DNA of 33,238 nt from Roseateles sp. (lineage in GTDB: Bacteria; Pseudomonadota; Gammaproteobacteria; Burkholderiales; Burkholderiaceae_C), in NCBI GenBank assembly GCA_019234295.1, contig JAFALK010000039.1, positions 1 to 33,238 on the forward strand. The letters run 5' to 3'. This document shows, in pieces, positions 7,807 to 16,398 of the stretch. Position numbers and translations under genes: made by a program. A model generated the notes under the pieces. It saw nothing but the letters and a program-made list of their open reading frames with translations. It searched no databases and was not told the origin of the DNA. How positions within the stretch are numbered: position 1 is the stretch's first letter; each line of letters opens with the position of its first letter.

Positions 7807-7846
7807 GCAGAGCGGCAGAGCGGCAGAGCGGCAGAGCGGCAGAGCG
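7807..7846. repeat. Tandem repeat, five perfect copies of GCAGAGCG
   Basis: Five head-to-tail 8-bp units (GCAGAGCG) occupy exactly 40 bp. Eight is not a multiple of three, so any change in copy number shifts the frame. The repeat directly abuts the 5' remnant of the beta-propeller pseudogene, preceded by a softer GACCTC-type repetition at 7778..7805. It looks like a slipped-strand expansion, possibly the lesion that broke the gene. Confidence 0.9.
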
Positions 7847-8101
7847 CGGCCACATATGGGCGCTCATGTCCGGGCTGAGCCGGACGCCAGGCGGATCCAT
7901 GGAGAGGGTAGATCTCGGCGTTTCCGGGGTGTGCGCCCCACGATTCTGCAGTCAAGCCGATATCAAGTAGTGGTTCGACGGAGCGGCGCCAGACCCATGT
8001 CTCTCTGGTCGCCCCGCAATACAGCCGCGCACCCGCCGCGCCGCACCTGCGCCTGATGAAGATCCGCGGCGCAGCGTGACCAACCACCAAACCGCCAAGT
8101 T

Positions 8102-8257
8102 TCAGGGGGGCGAGGTGGGCGCTTCGGCCGACTCCGTCGCTCGCTCCGGCTCTACGGACCGATCGGGCTTCCCTTTGCGCTGGGCCTTCTCTTGCTTCTT
8201 TTTCTGCTTCGCCACCTCTCGCTGGCGCTTCTCGAATTGATAGTTGGGTTTGACCAT
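8102..8257 (-). CDS. Small Lys/Arg-rich conserved hypothetical protein (51 aa)
   Basis: This 51-residue protein begins MVKPNYQFEKRQREVAKQKK and continues with KQEKAQRKGK and an acidic, Pro/Ser-rich tail (EPERATESAEAPTSPP). Short proteins starting KPNY.FEKRQRE.AKKKK are conserved in many beta- and gammaproteobacteria, without known function; the charged N-terminal half looks like a single basic helix that could bind RNA or DNA. Its ATG shares one base with the stop of the upstream gene (TGATG), so the two are translationally coupled. The composition is clearly protein-like and fits family starts, so I trust it despite its size. Confidence 0.75.
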   Translation of the reverse strand: MVKPNYQFEKRQREVAKQKKKQEKAQRKGKPDRSVEPERATESAEAPTSPP

Positions 8258-8673
8258 CAGGGTCTCCGGGTTGACGAAGGGTTCAAGCGACTCTTGATGC
8301 CGAGATCAGAATTCGCGCGCGACAGGGCCAGCTCTCGCCGGTGGATGTTCTGGCCAGTCGTAGTCAATCGCAGCGTTCCGCCGTACCACTCCAGCCAATC
8401 CAATTCAATGAAACGATCAATCGTCGCTTCAGGGATTTCATTGGCTTGACGACGTTCAAGCGCATCCACGCTTGCGCACAACGCTTCTTGAAGCGTTCCA
8501 GGCTCTGGCACGACCAACACTATCCGACTCCTCGCGTTTCGAACCACGAAATGTGGCATCGAAAAGATGCGCCAAGCGATCAAGGCGAGGACTGACGGTG
8601 CGCTCGCAGGATTGGAACGAAACGAAAGCGTCGGGTTGACAACCTCACGGTCTGTTTGCGCATAGTAGCGCAC
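8257..8673 (-). CDS. Hypothetical protein, coupled to the 51-aa basic protein
   Basis: The open frame gives up to 138 residues. The convincing part starts near ATG 8559 (MPHFVVRNARSRIVLVVPEP) and includes EIPEATIDRFIELDWLEWYG followed by GTLRLTTTGQNI. That helix-plus-wing pattern resembles the second half of a winged-helix fold. The first 38 residues are less protein-like and may be leader DNA. No ribosome-binding site decides the start. The stop overlaps the next ATG by one base. I do not recognise the family; a DNA-binding role is only a suggestion from the predicted wing. Confidence 0.5.
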   Translation of the reverse strand: MRYYAQTDREVVNPTLSFRSNPASAPSVLALIAWRIFSMPHFVVRNARSRIVLVVPEPGTLQEALCASVDALERRQANEIPEATIDRFIELDWLEWYGGTLRLTTTGQNIHRRELALSRANSDLGIKSRLNPSSTRRP

Positions 8674-9019
8674 GAAGATCGGTCAATCCCGCTTCGCTGG
8701 GACTGACTTTGCGCAGCCATGACCGGAGCACGACAAGCGGACGGAGCCAGATTGGCGCTGGTGCCTCGCAGCGTTTGCCGCCTGGCTCTGTTCGCCACGC
8801 TCTTGCGTGGGCCGCGGCGGTGGCTACGTGAGCGAAAGTGACTTGCGGCCTGCTTGGCGAGGCGGGCGGAGCGCTCTCCGAACTGACCCGTCCAACTCGG
8901 CGCTGGCCATTTCAAAAATATTGAAGAAACATTGCCGGTCCTGGATCTCGGGTGGCCTGTCATGACTTCGCTACTGACCGAGCTTGCCCGACGACTGGAA
9001 GCGAGCCAAAAAACGACCT
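8674..9019. other. Intergenic region upstream of the heat-shock island
   Basis: This 346-bp stretch separates the minus-strand small-gene pair from the plus-strand hsp20 cluster. A minus-strand open frame of 127 codons across it is Arg/Ser-rich with no family resemblance and is not called. An A/T-rich patch (TTTCAAAAATATTGAAGAAA, 8910..8929) stands out from the GC-rich surroundings and contains a loose inverted repeat; it might be a regulator or bending site. Confidence 0.45.
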
Positions 9020-9047
9020 CTTGAAATCCTTTTTGGCGCTTCTATGT
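9020..9047 (+). promoter_or_regulatory. Heat-shock (RpoH-type) promoter for the hsp20 cluster
   Basis: CTTGAAA (9020..9026), 15 nt, then CTATGT (9042..9047) and TTGG. This agrees with the RpoH pattern of the CTTG-N17-CYTATNTNNG type at nearly every position. The start of transcription would fall near 9053, about 50 nt before the hsp20 ATG. The same spacing recurs at 10899 and 11645. Confidence 0.65.
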
Positions 9048-9105
9048 TGGGAGTCGACCGGTCGGATGCCTCCGCCGGCGAACACCTCTGAACGGAGATC
9101 AAGCC

Positions 9106-9558
9106 ATGTTTACTTCATTGCTTAGCCATCCGAACAGCTTGTTCGGACAAATCGATCGGCTGCAGCGCGAGCTCGATGACGTGTTCTTTGGCATGTCCTC
9201 GCTGCCCAGCAGCATCCGCTCGGTCTCGAGCGGCACGCAGCCGCAGCTCAACGTCGGTCGCACGCCTGAGAGCATCGAGGTCTACGCGTTCGCTCCCGGG
9301 CTGGACGCCAGCAAGATCGATGTCACCTTGGACCGCGGCGTGCTGCGTCTGTCCGGCGAGCGGCTCGCGCCGACGAGCGGAGCCGAGTCGCAGCGCGTCT
9401 ATGCGCGCGAGCGCCCAACGGGTCGCTTCGATCGGACGGTATCTCTGCCGGACGACATCGATCCCGACCACATCAAGGCGACCTATCGCGACGGCGTACT
9501 GCAGGTGAGCATCGCGAGGCGCGAGACGGCCCAGCCCAAGCGCATCAGCATCCAGTGA
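9106..9558 (+). CDS. Small heat-shock protein Hsp20 (first of three)
   Basis: This 150-residue protein has a short N-terminal region (MFTSLLSHPNSLFGQIDRLQ) and an alpha-crystallin domain from about residue 46. The domain includes ESIEVYAFAPGLDASKIDVT, GVLRLSGER and the hallmark end A-x-x-x-DGVL (KATYRDGVLQVSIARRE). The C-terminal ISI motif is part of KRISIQ. It holds unfolding proteins in the cytoplasm without ATP, for refolding by Hsp70/Hsp60; an extra GroESL is encoded 2 kb downstream. An RpoH-type promoter lies upstream, and GGAGATCAAGCC precedes the ATG. It is followed 20 nt later by a second hsp20. Confidence 0.95.
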   Translation: MFTSLLSHPNSLFGQIDRLQRELDDVFFGMSSLPSSIRSVSSGTQPQLNVGRTPESIEVYAFAPGLDASKIDVTLDRGVLRLSGERLAPTSGAESQRVYARERPTGRFDRTVSLPDDIDPDHIKATYRDGVLQVSIARRETAQPKRISIQ

Positions 9559-9578
9559 CAGCGGACAAGGAGGTCATC

Positions 9579-9968
9579 ATGAGCAAGGAGATCACTCGAA
9601 ACGAGAAGCAGCAGTCGGCCGCGGACGACGCCAATGAGCGCGCCGTCACGCCCCTGATCGATGTTCTCGAAGACGAAGCCGGAATCACGCTGCTGGCTGA
9701 CTTGCCTGGCGTGCCTCGCGATCAGCTGGAGCTGCGCGTGGAGGGCGATGCGCTTCATATCGAAGGCCGCGTGCAGCCCGCCACACCCGAGGGGCTTGAG
9801 GCAATCTACGCCGAACTGCGTGTCCCGCGCTATCGCCGCAGCTTCACCTTGAGCCGGGAGCTCGATACGGCACGCATCGATGCGAACCTCAAGGACGGCG
9901 TGCTGACGCTGCGAATTCCCAAGCAGGCGCACGCCCAGCCCAGGCGTATCGCAGTCAACGCGGGTTGA
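9579..9968 (+). CDS. Small heat-shock protein Hsp20 (second)
   Basis: With ATG 9579 and GGAGG about 7 nt upstream, this is a 129-residue protein. An upstream in-frame start at 9555 overlapping the previous stop is less likely. The alpha-crystallin domain covers about residues 26-120 (EDEAGITLLADLPGVPRDQL, ALHIEGRV, NLKDGVLTLRIPKQ). The end RRIAV is an I/V-x-I/V-like anchor for oligomer assembly. The N-terminus is short, Gln/Glu-rich and unlike that of its neighbours, so the three paralogues probably form different or mixed oligomers. It is co-transcribed with the first and third hsp20 genes. Confidence 0.93.
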   Translation: MSKEITRNEKQQSAADDANERAVTPLIDVLEDEAGITLLADLPGVPRDQLELRVEGDALHIEGRVQPATPEGLEAIYAELRVPRYRRSFTLSRELDTARIDANLKDGVLTLRIPKQAHAQPRRIAVNAG

Positions 9969-9984
9969 CCGGAGGGCCGAAACC

Positions 9985-10521
9985 ATGACCAAGCTTGCAC
10001 AACAGTTGAAGCATGGCGCCGGCCAAGCCTGGGAGTCCATCTCTGAGGGGTGGCGCGAGCTCGGCACCCGTGCCAGCGGCGCGGTGACGCGTCTATGGCC
10101 GAGTGCGGGCGAGGACACCGCGAAAAACGCGATGGACGAAAAGTCTGCGCCAGAAGGCGGCGACGAGCATTGGTTGGCGCCGGCCCGGTGGGCATTCATG
10201 GCCGCGGACGTCTATGCGACACGCGACAAGGTCATCGTGCGCATGGAGTCTCCCGGCATGAAGCGGGAGGACTTCGAGATCGAGCTGACCTCACCGGAGA
10301 TGCTCAGTGTCTCGGGGCACAAGCGCTACGAGCGAGAACTGGCAGACAGCAGTTACGCCATCGTGCAGTCGGCCTACGGAAGATTCCGCCGGGAGTTTCG
10401 GCTACCTGCGCCGGTGGACGTAGAGCGTGCAAAGGCCTCCTACGACGCGGGCGTCTTGCGCATCGAGCTGCCGAGGCGGTCACTTGTGGCGAGTCATCGC
10501 ATCGAAGTTCGCGCGACGTGA
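9985..10521 (+). CDS. Small heat-shock protein Hsp20 (third, long N-terminus)
   Basis: This 178-residue protein has an N-terminal extension of about 70 residues that starts as an amphipathic helix (MTKLAQQLKHGAGQAWESIS) and includes WRELGTRASGAVTRLW. The alpha-crystallin domain follows (YATRDKVIVRMESPGMKRED, LSVSGHKRYE, SYDAGVLRIELPRRS). Its C-terminus HRIEV gives the I-x-V anchor. The long, Trp-containing N-terminus may contact membranes or substrates. A good GGAGGG site lies upstream, and the gene is 16 nt after the second hsp20. The DGVL signature is changed to AGVL. Role: ATP-independent holdase within the same heat-shock operon. Confidence 0.92.
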   Translation: MTKLAQQLKHGAGQAWESISEGWRELGTRASGAVTRLWPSAGEDTAKNAMDEKSAPEGGDEHWLAPARWAFMAADVYATRDKVIVRMESPGMKREDFEIELTSPEMLSVSGHKRYERELADSSYAIVQSAYGRFRREFRLPAPVDVERAKASYDAGVLRIELPRRSLVASHRIEVRAT

Positions 10522-10650
10522 CGTGCTTGTCGCACTGACGGCCGGCACCGGTCGTCAGTGCGGCGCACGCAGCGCGCGGCGTTGTAAGCATGAGGCGTCT
10601 TTCAAGGACTTGCCTCGTTGTAGCCACTGCCTATTGCCGCAACCGTCACC

Positions 10651-10860
10651 GTGACCAGCAACGAGATCCGCCTCACGAAAGAAGAGCGCGACGCGCTGCA
10701 TTTCATTCCCCAAGTCGAAGGGGGCAAGGTCGTCAGCGAAGCGATTCAACTCAGCCTCCAGGCGAAGGGGCTGGTCACTGACGTGCGCCCTGATGGCCGA
10801 CGCTGGCTGACGCTGCTTGGGGACCGGGTGCGCCGGAGCTTCAGATCAACCGGTTTCTAG
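10651..10860 (+). CDS. Small hypothetical protein in heat-shock island
   Basis: This 69-residue open frame starts at GTG 10651 and contains EERDALHFIPQVEGGKVV, EAIQLSLQAKGLVTDVRPDG and RRWLTLLGDRVRR. The alternating helix and beta-hairpin pattern resembles a small winged-helix, but I do not recognise a family. There is no strong ribosome-binding site. It sits 130 nt after the third hsp20 on the same strand, and before a second RpoH-like promoter, so it may be the last gene of the hsp20 transcript. Confidence 0.5.
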   Translation: MTSNEIRLTKEERDALHFIPQVEGGKVVSEAIQLSLQAKGLVTDVRPDGRRWLTLLGDRVRRSFRSTGF

Positions 10861-10898
10861 ACTGTCTGGCCAGCGGTTGATCGTCTGAATTGAAGGGT

Positions 10899-10926
10899 CT
10901 TGAAATTTCCCTTCGAGCTGCTAAAA
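10899..10926 (+). promoter_or_regulatory. Second CTTGAAA-N15-CTA promoter-like element
   Basis: CTTGAAA (10899..10905), 15 nt, then CTAAAA (10921..10926). The spacing is identical to that of the elements before hsp20 and groES, and it lies 37 nt before the ATG of the 10964 gene. The downstream hexamer matches RpoH less well than the first element. Confidence 0.45.
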
Positions 10927-10963
10927 ATTACGCACTGTCTGTACGAGTTCCCATTTGCCGATC

Positions 10964-11602
10964 ATGATTTTTGACATCATTCGGCAGCAGGTGGAGACCT
11001 TGCGCAGGCCGTTGGCCGCCGTCGTGCTCAGCACGGTCCCGCGCAGATCTTCGTCATCGCTGCTCCTGCTTCATTGGCACGGCTTCGCCGCCGAAGAGCG
11101 GCCTCGGCCGCCACCAGAGACAAGCGTTGAGCGATCGGTTGCGCCGCTGCCCAGTTCAGCCTTGCAGCTCAATCAGCACTGGACTCTGCTGGAGGAGCTC
11201 GACCGCGAGATGCTTGACGCGGCGTGGCGACTGGGGGCTTGGAACCTGGTTCGCGAAGAACACCGAGGCTGCGGCGTCGTCGGCGCACAGACGCAAGAGG
11301 CCGTCGCGTGCCGCCAAGCGTTTGGGGACAACCCATTCGCGCCGGATGAAGAGGACCATCTCGTCGCTGAGGCACCCGACCGCCGCGCGTTGCGTGATGC
11401 TGCTGCCCGCGTGGGCTATGTCCGATGGATCTTCCGGCCCGTCGCGGATGGCCTGTGGCATGCCGCGGGGGAAGACGACAGCCTGTCGCCCGACGGCCGT
11501 CGCGCGCCGCCGTGCCCTGTTGCGCCTCGACCTTCTGTCGGAACACGCGTCTCTCGCAGCAGCTACCAGCTCGGGCGGGTCGATCGCATCGTGCTGCTCT
11601 GA
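10964..11602 (+). CDS. Hypothetical protein between hsp20 cluster and groESL
   Basis: From ATG 10964 the frame gives 212 residues (a TTG at 10955 adds three). It has a basic, Ser-rich start with the hydrophobic patch LLLLHWHGFAAEERPRPP. A helical block follows (LNQHWTLLEELDREMLDAAW, RLGAWNLVREEHRG), then EAPDRRALRDAAARVGYVRW and a Pro/Arg-rich tail. The acidic/aromatic balance and codon pattern look genuine. A minus-strand frame overlaps it, but is far poorer in composition. I do not recognise a family. Its position between chaperone genes and the heat-shock-like promoter 37 nt upstream suggest a stress-induced protein. Confidence 0.55.
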   Translation: MIFDIIRQQVETLRRPLAAVVLSTVPRRSSSSLLLLHWHGFAAEERPRPPPETSVERSVAPLPSSALQLNQHWTLLEELDREMLDAAWRLGAWNLVREEHRGCGVVGAQTQEAVACRQAFGDNPFAPDEEDHLVAEAPDRRALRDAAARVGYVRWIFRPVADGLWHAAGEDDSLSPDGRRAPPCPVAPRPSVGTRVSRSSYQLGRVDRIVLL

Positions 11603-11644
11603 TGGACTGAGCCGCGGGAATTCGAGTCGCCTTGAACGGAGCCT

Positions 11645-11672
11645 CTTGAAATTCTTGGACCCGACGCTAGAT
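11645..11672 (+). promoter_or_regulatory. Third CTTGAAA-N15-CTA promoter-like element, upstream of groES
   Basis: CTTGAAA (11645..11651), 15 nt, then CTAGAT (11667..11672), about 100 nt before the groES ATG. It has the same design as the elements at 9020 and 10899, supporting a common heat-shock sigma input (RpoH-type). No CIRCE inverted repeat (TTAGCACTC-N9-GAGTGCTAA) is seen, so HrcA control is unlikely for this copy. Confidence 0.5.
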
Positions 11673-11771
11673 CGCTGATCGACCGGGCTGGGATGCGCGG
11701 GCACCCAATGCCGATGCACCCCGTTCGGCCATTCATGTTGTCAATCATCTGCCATCTGATAGGAGACCGAT

Positions 11772-13755
<1,984 letters not shown>

Positions 13756-13756
13756 C

Positions 13757-14092
13757 ATGAACCAGCCCTCGATTTCGCGTTCTGAACGGTCCGCGGTGGG
13801 GGCGGGCCTTCATGAAAGAGTTCGGCATGCTGCGAACCGTGCGGCCCGCCGTGGGCAGACCCCCGCGTTGCTGCAGGCGCCCTCGCTTCGTGCGAGCGAG
13901 TTGGATTCGCTGCGAGCTTGGCTGACCGGATCGTCAGCATTGAGGCCCGAAGTGGCTCGCCTCCTGTTGGAGCGTGCCATCGAGAGGCGACAGTTGGTCC
14001 GCGAGCCGGCGCTGCATTGGCGAGCAGTCAAGGCACGCATCGCTGGCGACACCAACTGGGCGCCCATGGGTTTCAAGTTGATTCTCGATTAG
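13757..14092 (+). CDS. Hypothetical protein downstream of groEL
   Basis: This 111-residue protein starts with ATG 13757, one base after the groEL stop, with CGGAG inside the end of groEL as ribosome-binding site, so it should be co-translated. It has a basic N-terminus (SERSAVGAGLHERVRHAANR), then ELDSLRAWLTGSSALRPEVA, RLLLERAIERRQLVREPALH and an end with DTNWAPMGFKLILD. It is mainly helical with no membrane segment. I do not recognise the family. Position suggests a helper or regulator of this accessory chaperonin set. Confidence 0.6.
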   Translation: MNQPSISRSERSAVGAGLHERVRHAANRAARRGQTPALLQAPSLRASELDSLRAWLTGSSALRPEVARLLLERAIERRQLVREPALHWRAVKARIAGDTNWAPMGFKLILD

Positions 14093-14177
14093 CGAATTGG
14101 CCGCTTACATCGTGTTCGTGCGCGCCAGGCCGCATCGCGAGCCGGGCGCGCAATTTCTTCACAAGGGATACTGAATC

Positions 14178-14375
14178 ATGACCTGTCCCAGCATCCAGGG
14201 CAGCACTCGGCGCCCACGCCAAGTGTCGAGAGACGCTCTTGTCTTTGACTCGCAACTGCAAGCCTATTTCACGACCCGAGAGACGATGCGACGCTTGAAG
14301 CAGTCTCAGAGTCCCTGCTTTGCCCGAGATTGGTCGCCGCAGGGCCGCACTGGTGCCGCGCGAGCCACGGGTTGA
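14178..14375 (+). CDS. Possible small hypothetical protein
   Basis: This 65-codon frame starts at ATG 14178, 13 nt after AAGGG. It has a basic, Ser/Gln-rich composition (RRPRQVSRDALVFDSQLQAY, TTRETMRRLKQSQSP). It lies at the end of the heat-shock island and stops just before the converging CFA-like gene. No family is recognised, and the last 20 residues look random. It may be a real small protein or a chance frame. Confidence 0.3.
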   Translation: MTCPSIQGSTRRPRQVSRDALVFDSQLQAYFTTRETMRRLKQSQSPCFARDWSPQGRTGAARATG

Positions 14376-14380
14376 GACGA

Positions 14381-15604
14381 TCAGGAGTGGCCAGCGCGAC
14401 GGAGCTTGTACAGACCCACATCAACGCGTCCTGCACGGAAGCCCGCCTCGCAGTAGCAGAGATAGTAAGCCCAGAGGCGCCTGAACGCGGCATCGAAGCC
14501 CAGCAGCTCAACTTTAGGCCAGGCCGCTAGGAAGCGACGGCGCCATTCGGCCAGGGTGCGCGCGTAGCTAGAGCCGAAGGTGTGCTCCTCCTCGATCACG
14601 AAACCTGCCCGCTCAGCCTGCTCACGCAGTACGCGTGGACAGGGCAGCATGCCTCCAGGGAAGATGCAGCGCTGTATGAAGTCCGCCCCGCGGCGGTAGG
14701 ACTCGAACAGGGCGTCAGCGATCGTGATTGCCTGCAGCACGACCACGCCGCCTGGCTTGAGCCGACCGCGCAGCGTCTCGAAGTAGGTCGGCCAGTAAGC
14801 CTCGCCGACGGCTTCGATCATCTCAATCGAGACGATGCGATCGAAGCGGCCTCCAACATCTCGATAGTCCTGCAGGCGCAGGTCCGTCTGTTCAGCAACG
14901 CCCCAAGCGGCCGCGCGCTCGCGCGCAAAGGCCAGCTGCTCGGTCGACAGCGTCACGCCGGTGACACGCGCACCACGCTCGCGCGCCAGCGTCGCGGCCA
15001 GCGTTCCCCATCCGCAGCCGATCTCGAGCACGTCAGCGCCTTCAGGAACGTCCAGCATCTCCACAATTCGACCGAGCCGGCGCGCCTGCGCGGACTCTAG
15101 GGTATCGACCACTGCCTCAGCGTAGAGTGCGCTCGAGTAGAGCATGCTTTCGTCGAGCCACTCGCGATAGAAGTCGTTGCCCAGGTCGTAGTGAAAGGCG
15201 ATGTTGTGACGGCTACCCCGACGCGTATTGGGCCTGGCCAGATGCGCAAGCCGCGCCAGCCAGCGCGCCGGTCCGCGCCCTTGGATCAGTGAGTCCCAGG
15301 CCGCCTCGTTGGCCAGCCCAAATTCGAGCAGCGCGAGCAGATCCGGGCTGTCCCAATCGCCGTCACGATACGACAGCGCCAGGCCGAGGTCGCCTTCGAG
15401 TAGCAGGCGCCGCAAGGGGCGCCAACGGTGCAGGCGCAGGGTCGCCTGCGGGCCCGGTTCGCTGCCGGCGACCTCGATGTGACGGCCGCTCGGCAATGTC
15501 AGCGTGAGGCACCCGGCGCGCGTCCGCCCGAGCAGCCGGCGCAGAAACGCGAATCGCGAGATGGTGGGGATCGGTTCGCCGGCCTGGACGGTGGTCGTGT
15601 TCAT
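14381..15604 (-). CDS. CFA synthase-like SAM methyltransferase (first, altered active site)
   Basis: This 407-residue member of the cyclopropane-fatty-acyl-phospholipid synthase family has an N-terminal lipid-binding part (about 1-130), HYDLGNDFY (138-146), SAM motif VLEIGCGWG (192-200), SIEMIEAVG with Glu264, and Tyr348 in TFGSSYARTL. Two residues of the E. coli active site are replaced: Cys139 corresponds to Ser here (MLYSSALY, ~158), and His266 to Gln291 (VVLQAITI). It would transfer a methyl group from SAM to unsaturated phospholipid acyl chains at the membrane; the changes suggest methylation without ring closure or a different substrate. It is the last gene of the operon FAD oxidoreductase-DUF1365-CFA, overlapping DUF1365 by 4 nt, under the RpoE-type promoter at 17842. 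Confidence 0.9.
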   Translation of the reverse strand: MNTTTVQAGEPIPTISRFAFLRRLLGRTRAGCLTLTLPSGRHIEVAGSEPGPQATLRLHRWRPLRRLLLEGDLGLALSYRDGDWDSPDLLALLEFGLANEAAWDSLIQGRGPARWLARLAHLARPNTRRGSRHNIAFHYDLGNDFYREWLDESMLYSSALYAEAVVDTLESAQARRLGRIVEMLDVPEGADVLEIGCGWGTLAATLARERGARVTGVTLSTEQLAFARERAAAWGVAEQTDLRLQDYRDVGGRFDRIVSIEMIEAVGEAYWPTYFETLRGRLKPGGVVVLQAITIADALFESYRRGADFIQRCIFPGGMLPCPRVLREQAERAGFVIEEEHTFGSSYARTLAEWRRRFLAAWPKVELLGFDAAFRRLWAYYLCYCEAGFRAGRVDVGLYKLRRAGHS

Positions 15605-16398
15605 GAGTGCTTGCTTGGGGTGACGATCGTGACGGCGCGCGTTGGCGCCGGGTGCCGTGCTTGCAGAGGGACGCGCTTAAGCCAGAGCCGCAGGGCTTCC
15701 CAGTGAATGGCGACGACGACCTTGAGCGTCAGAAGTGGGTGGGTGAAGAAAAGGCGCAGCAACGCGGCGTCGGAGAGCGGCTCGCGCCGGCCATCGAGCC
15801 GTGCGTTGAGCACGGCGCCCTCGTCGTCGTGGACGCTGACACCCACCGAGACCGATTCGCCGGGCGGCACGACGCGGAAGTGGTAGCGCTGGGCCATGCT
15901 GTTGAACGGCGAGACGTGCAGCTGCTTGTCGCAGCGCTGGTCGACGATCGATGCCTCCGAATCAGCCACCGGTATTAGATAGCGGTGGCGCTCGCCGAAG
16001 GTGTTGCTGACCTCGTAGACGATGGCCTGCAACAGGCCGTCCGGCCCGGGCGCATGGCAGAACCAGACGCTCAGCGGGTTGAATACGTGGCCCATGAGTC
16101 GAGGCATGGTCAACAAGAGGATTTTGCCGCCGGTCGGCAGTTGGGCTTCGCGCAGCTGGGCCTCGATCTGGCCACGCAGATCCGCTCCCGAGCCGTCACC
16201 GTAGTCGCGCGGGTCGAAGCCGAAGAGGTTGAAGCGACCCACCGAGAACAGCCGCAGGCGCCGATCCAGACCGGCGAGCTCTTCGATGTCCACCAGCAGG
16301 CTGAAGACGCGGTAGGCGAGCCGGTGCCGACGTGGCCGAAGCCGCTGGTGCATGACGCGGCCGACGAACAGAGCCGATTGGCCGGCCATGGTCGTCAA
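15601..16398 (-). CDS. DUF1365 family protein
   Basis: This 265-residue protein begins ALFVGRVMHQRLRPRRHRLA YRVF-like (FSLLVDIEEL), then has GQIEAQLREAQL, ILLLTMPRLMGHVFNPLSVW and FGERHRYLIPV, and ends with KVVVAIHWEALRLWLKRVPL. These are hallmarks of DUF1365. The family almost always lies between an FAD-dependent oxidoreductase and a CFA-like methyltransferase, as here; its reaction has not been assigned with certainty. The conserved YH..RP..H.F.Y.V pattern and NPLS motif suggest an enzyme acting on acyl chains. It overlaps both neighbours by 4 nt. Confidence 0.92.
   Translation of the reverse strand: MTTMAGQSALFVGRVMHQRLRPRRHRLAYRVFSLLVDIEELAGLDRRLRLFSVGRFNLFGFDPRDYGDGSGADLRGQIEAQLREAQLPTGGKILLLTMPRLMGHVFNPLSVWFCHAPGPDGLLQAIVYEVSNTFGERHRYLIPVADSEASIVDQRCDKQLHVSPFNSMAQRYHFRVVPPGESVSVGVSVHDDEGAVLNARLDGRREPLSDAALLRLFFTHPLLTLKVVVAIHWEALRLWLKRVPLQARHPAPTRAVTIVTPSKHS

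Noticed and set aside
7807..7846. Possible CRISPR array
   Set aside because: The units are 8 bp, contiguous and without spacers; this is a simple tandem repeat.
11156..11719. Minus-strand open frame of 187 codons overlapping the 10964 gene
   Set aside because: Arg/Ser-rich composition and no start signal; the plus-strand frame has a promoter-like element upstream and better composition.
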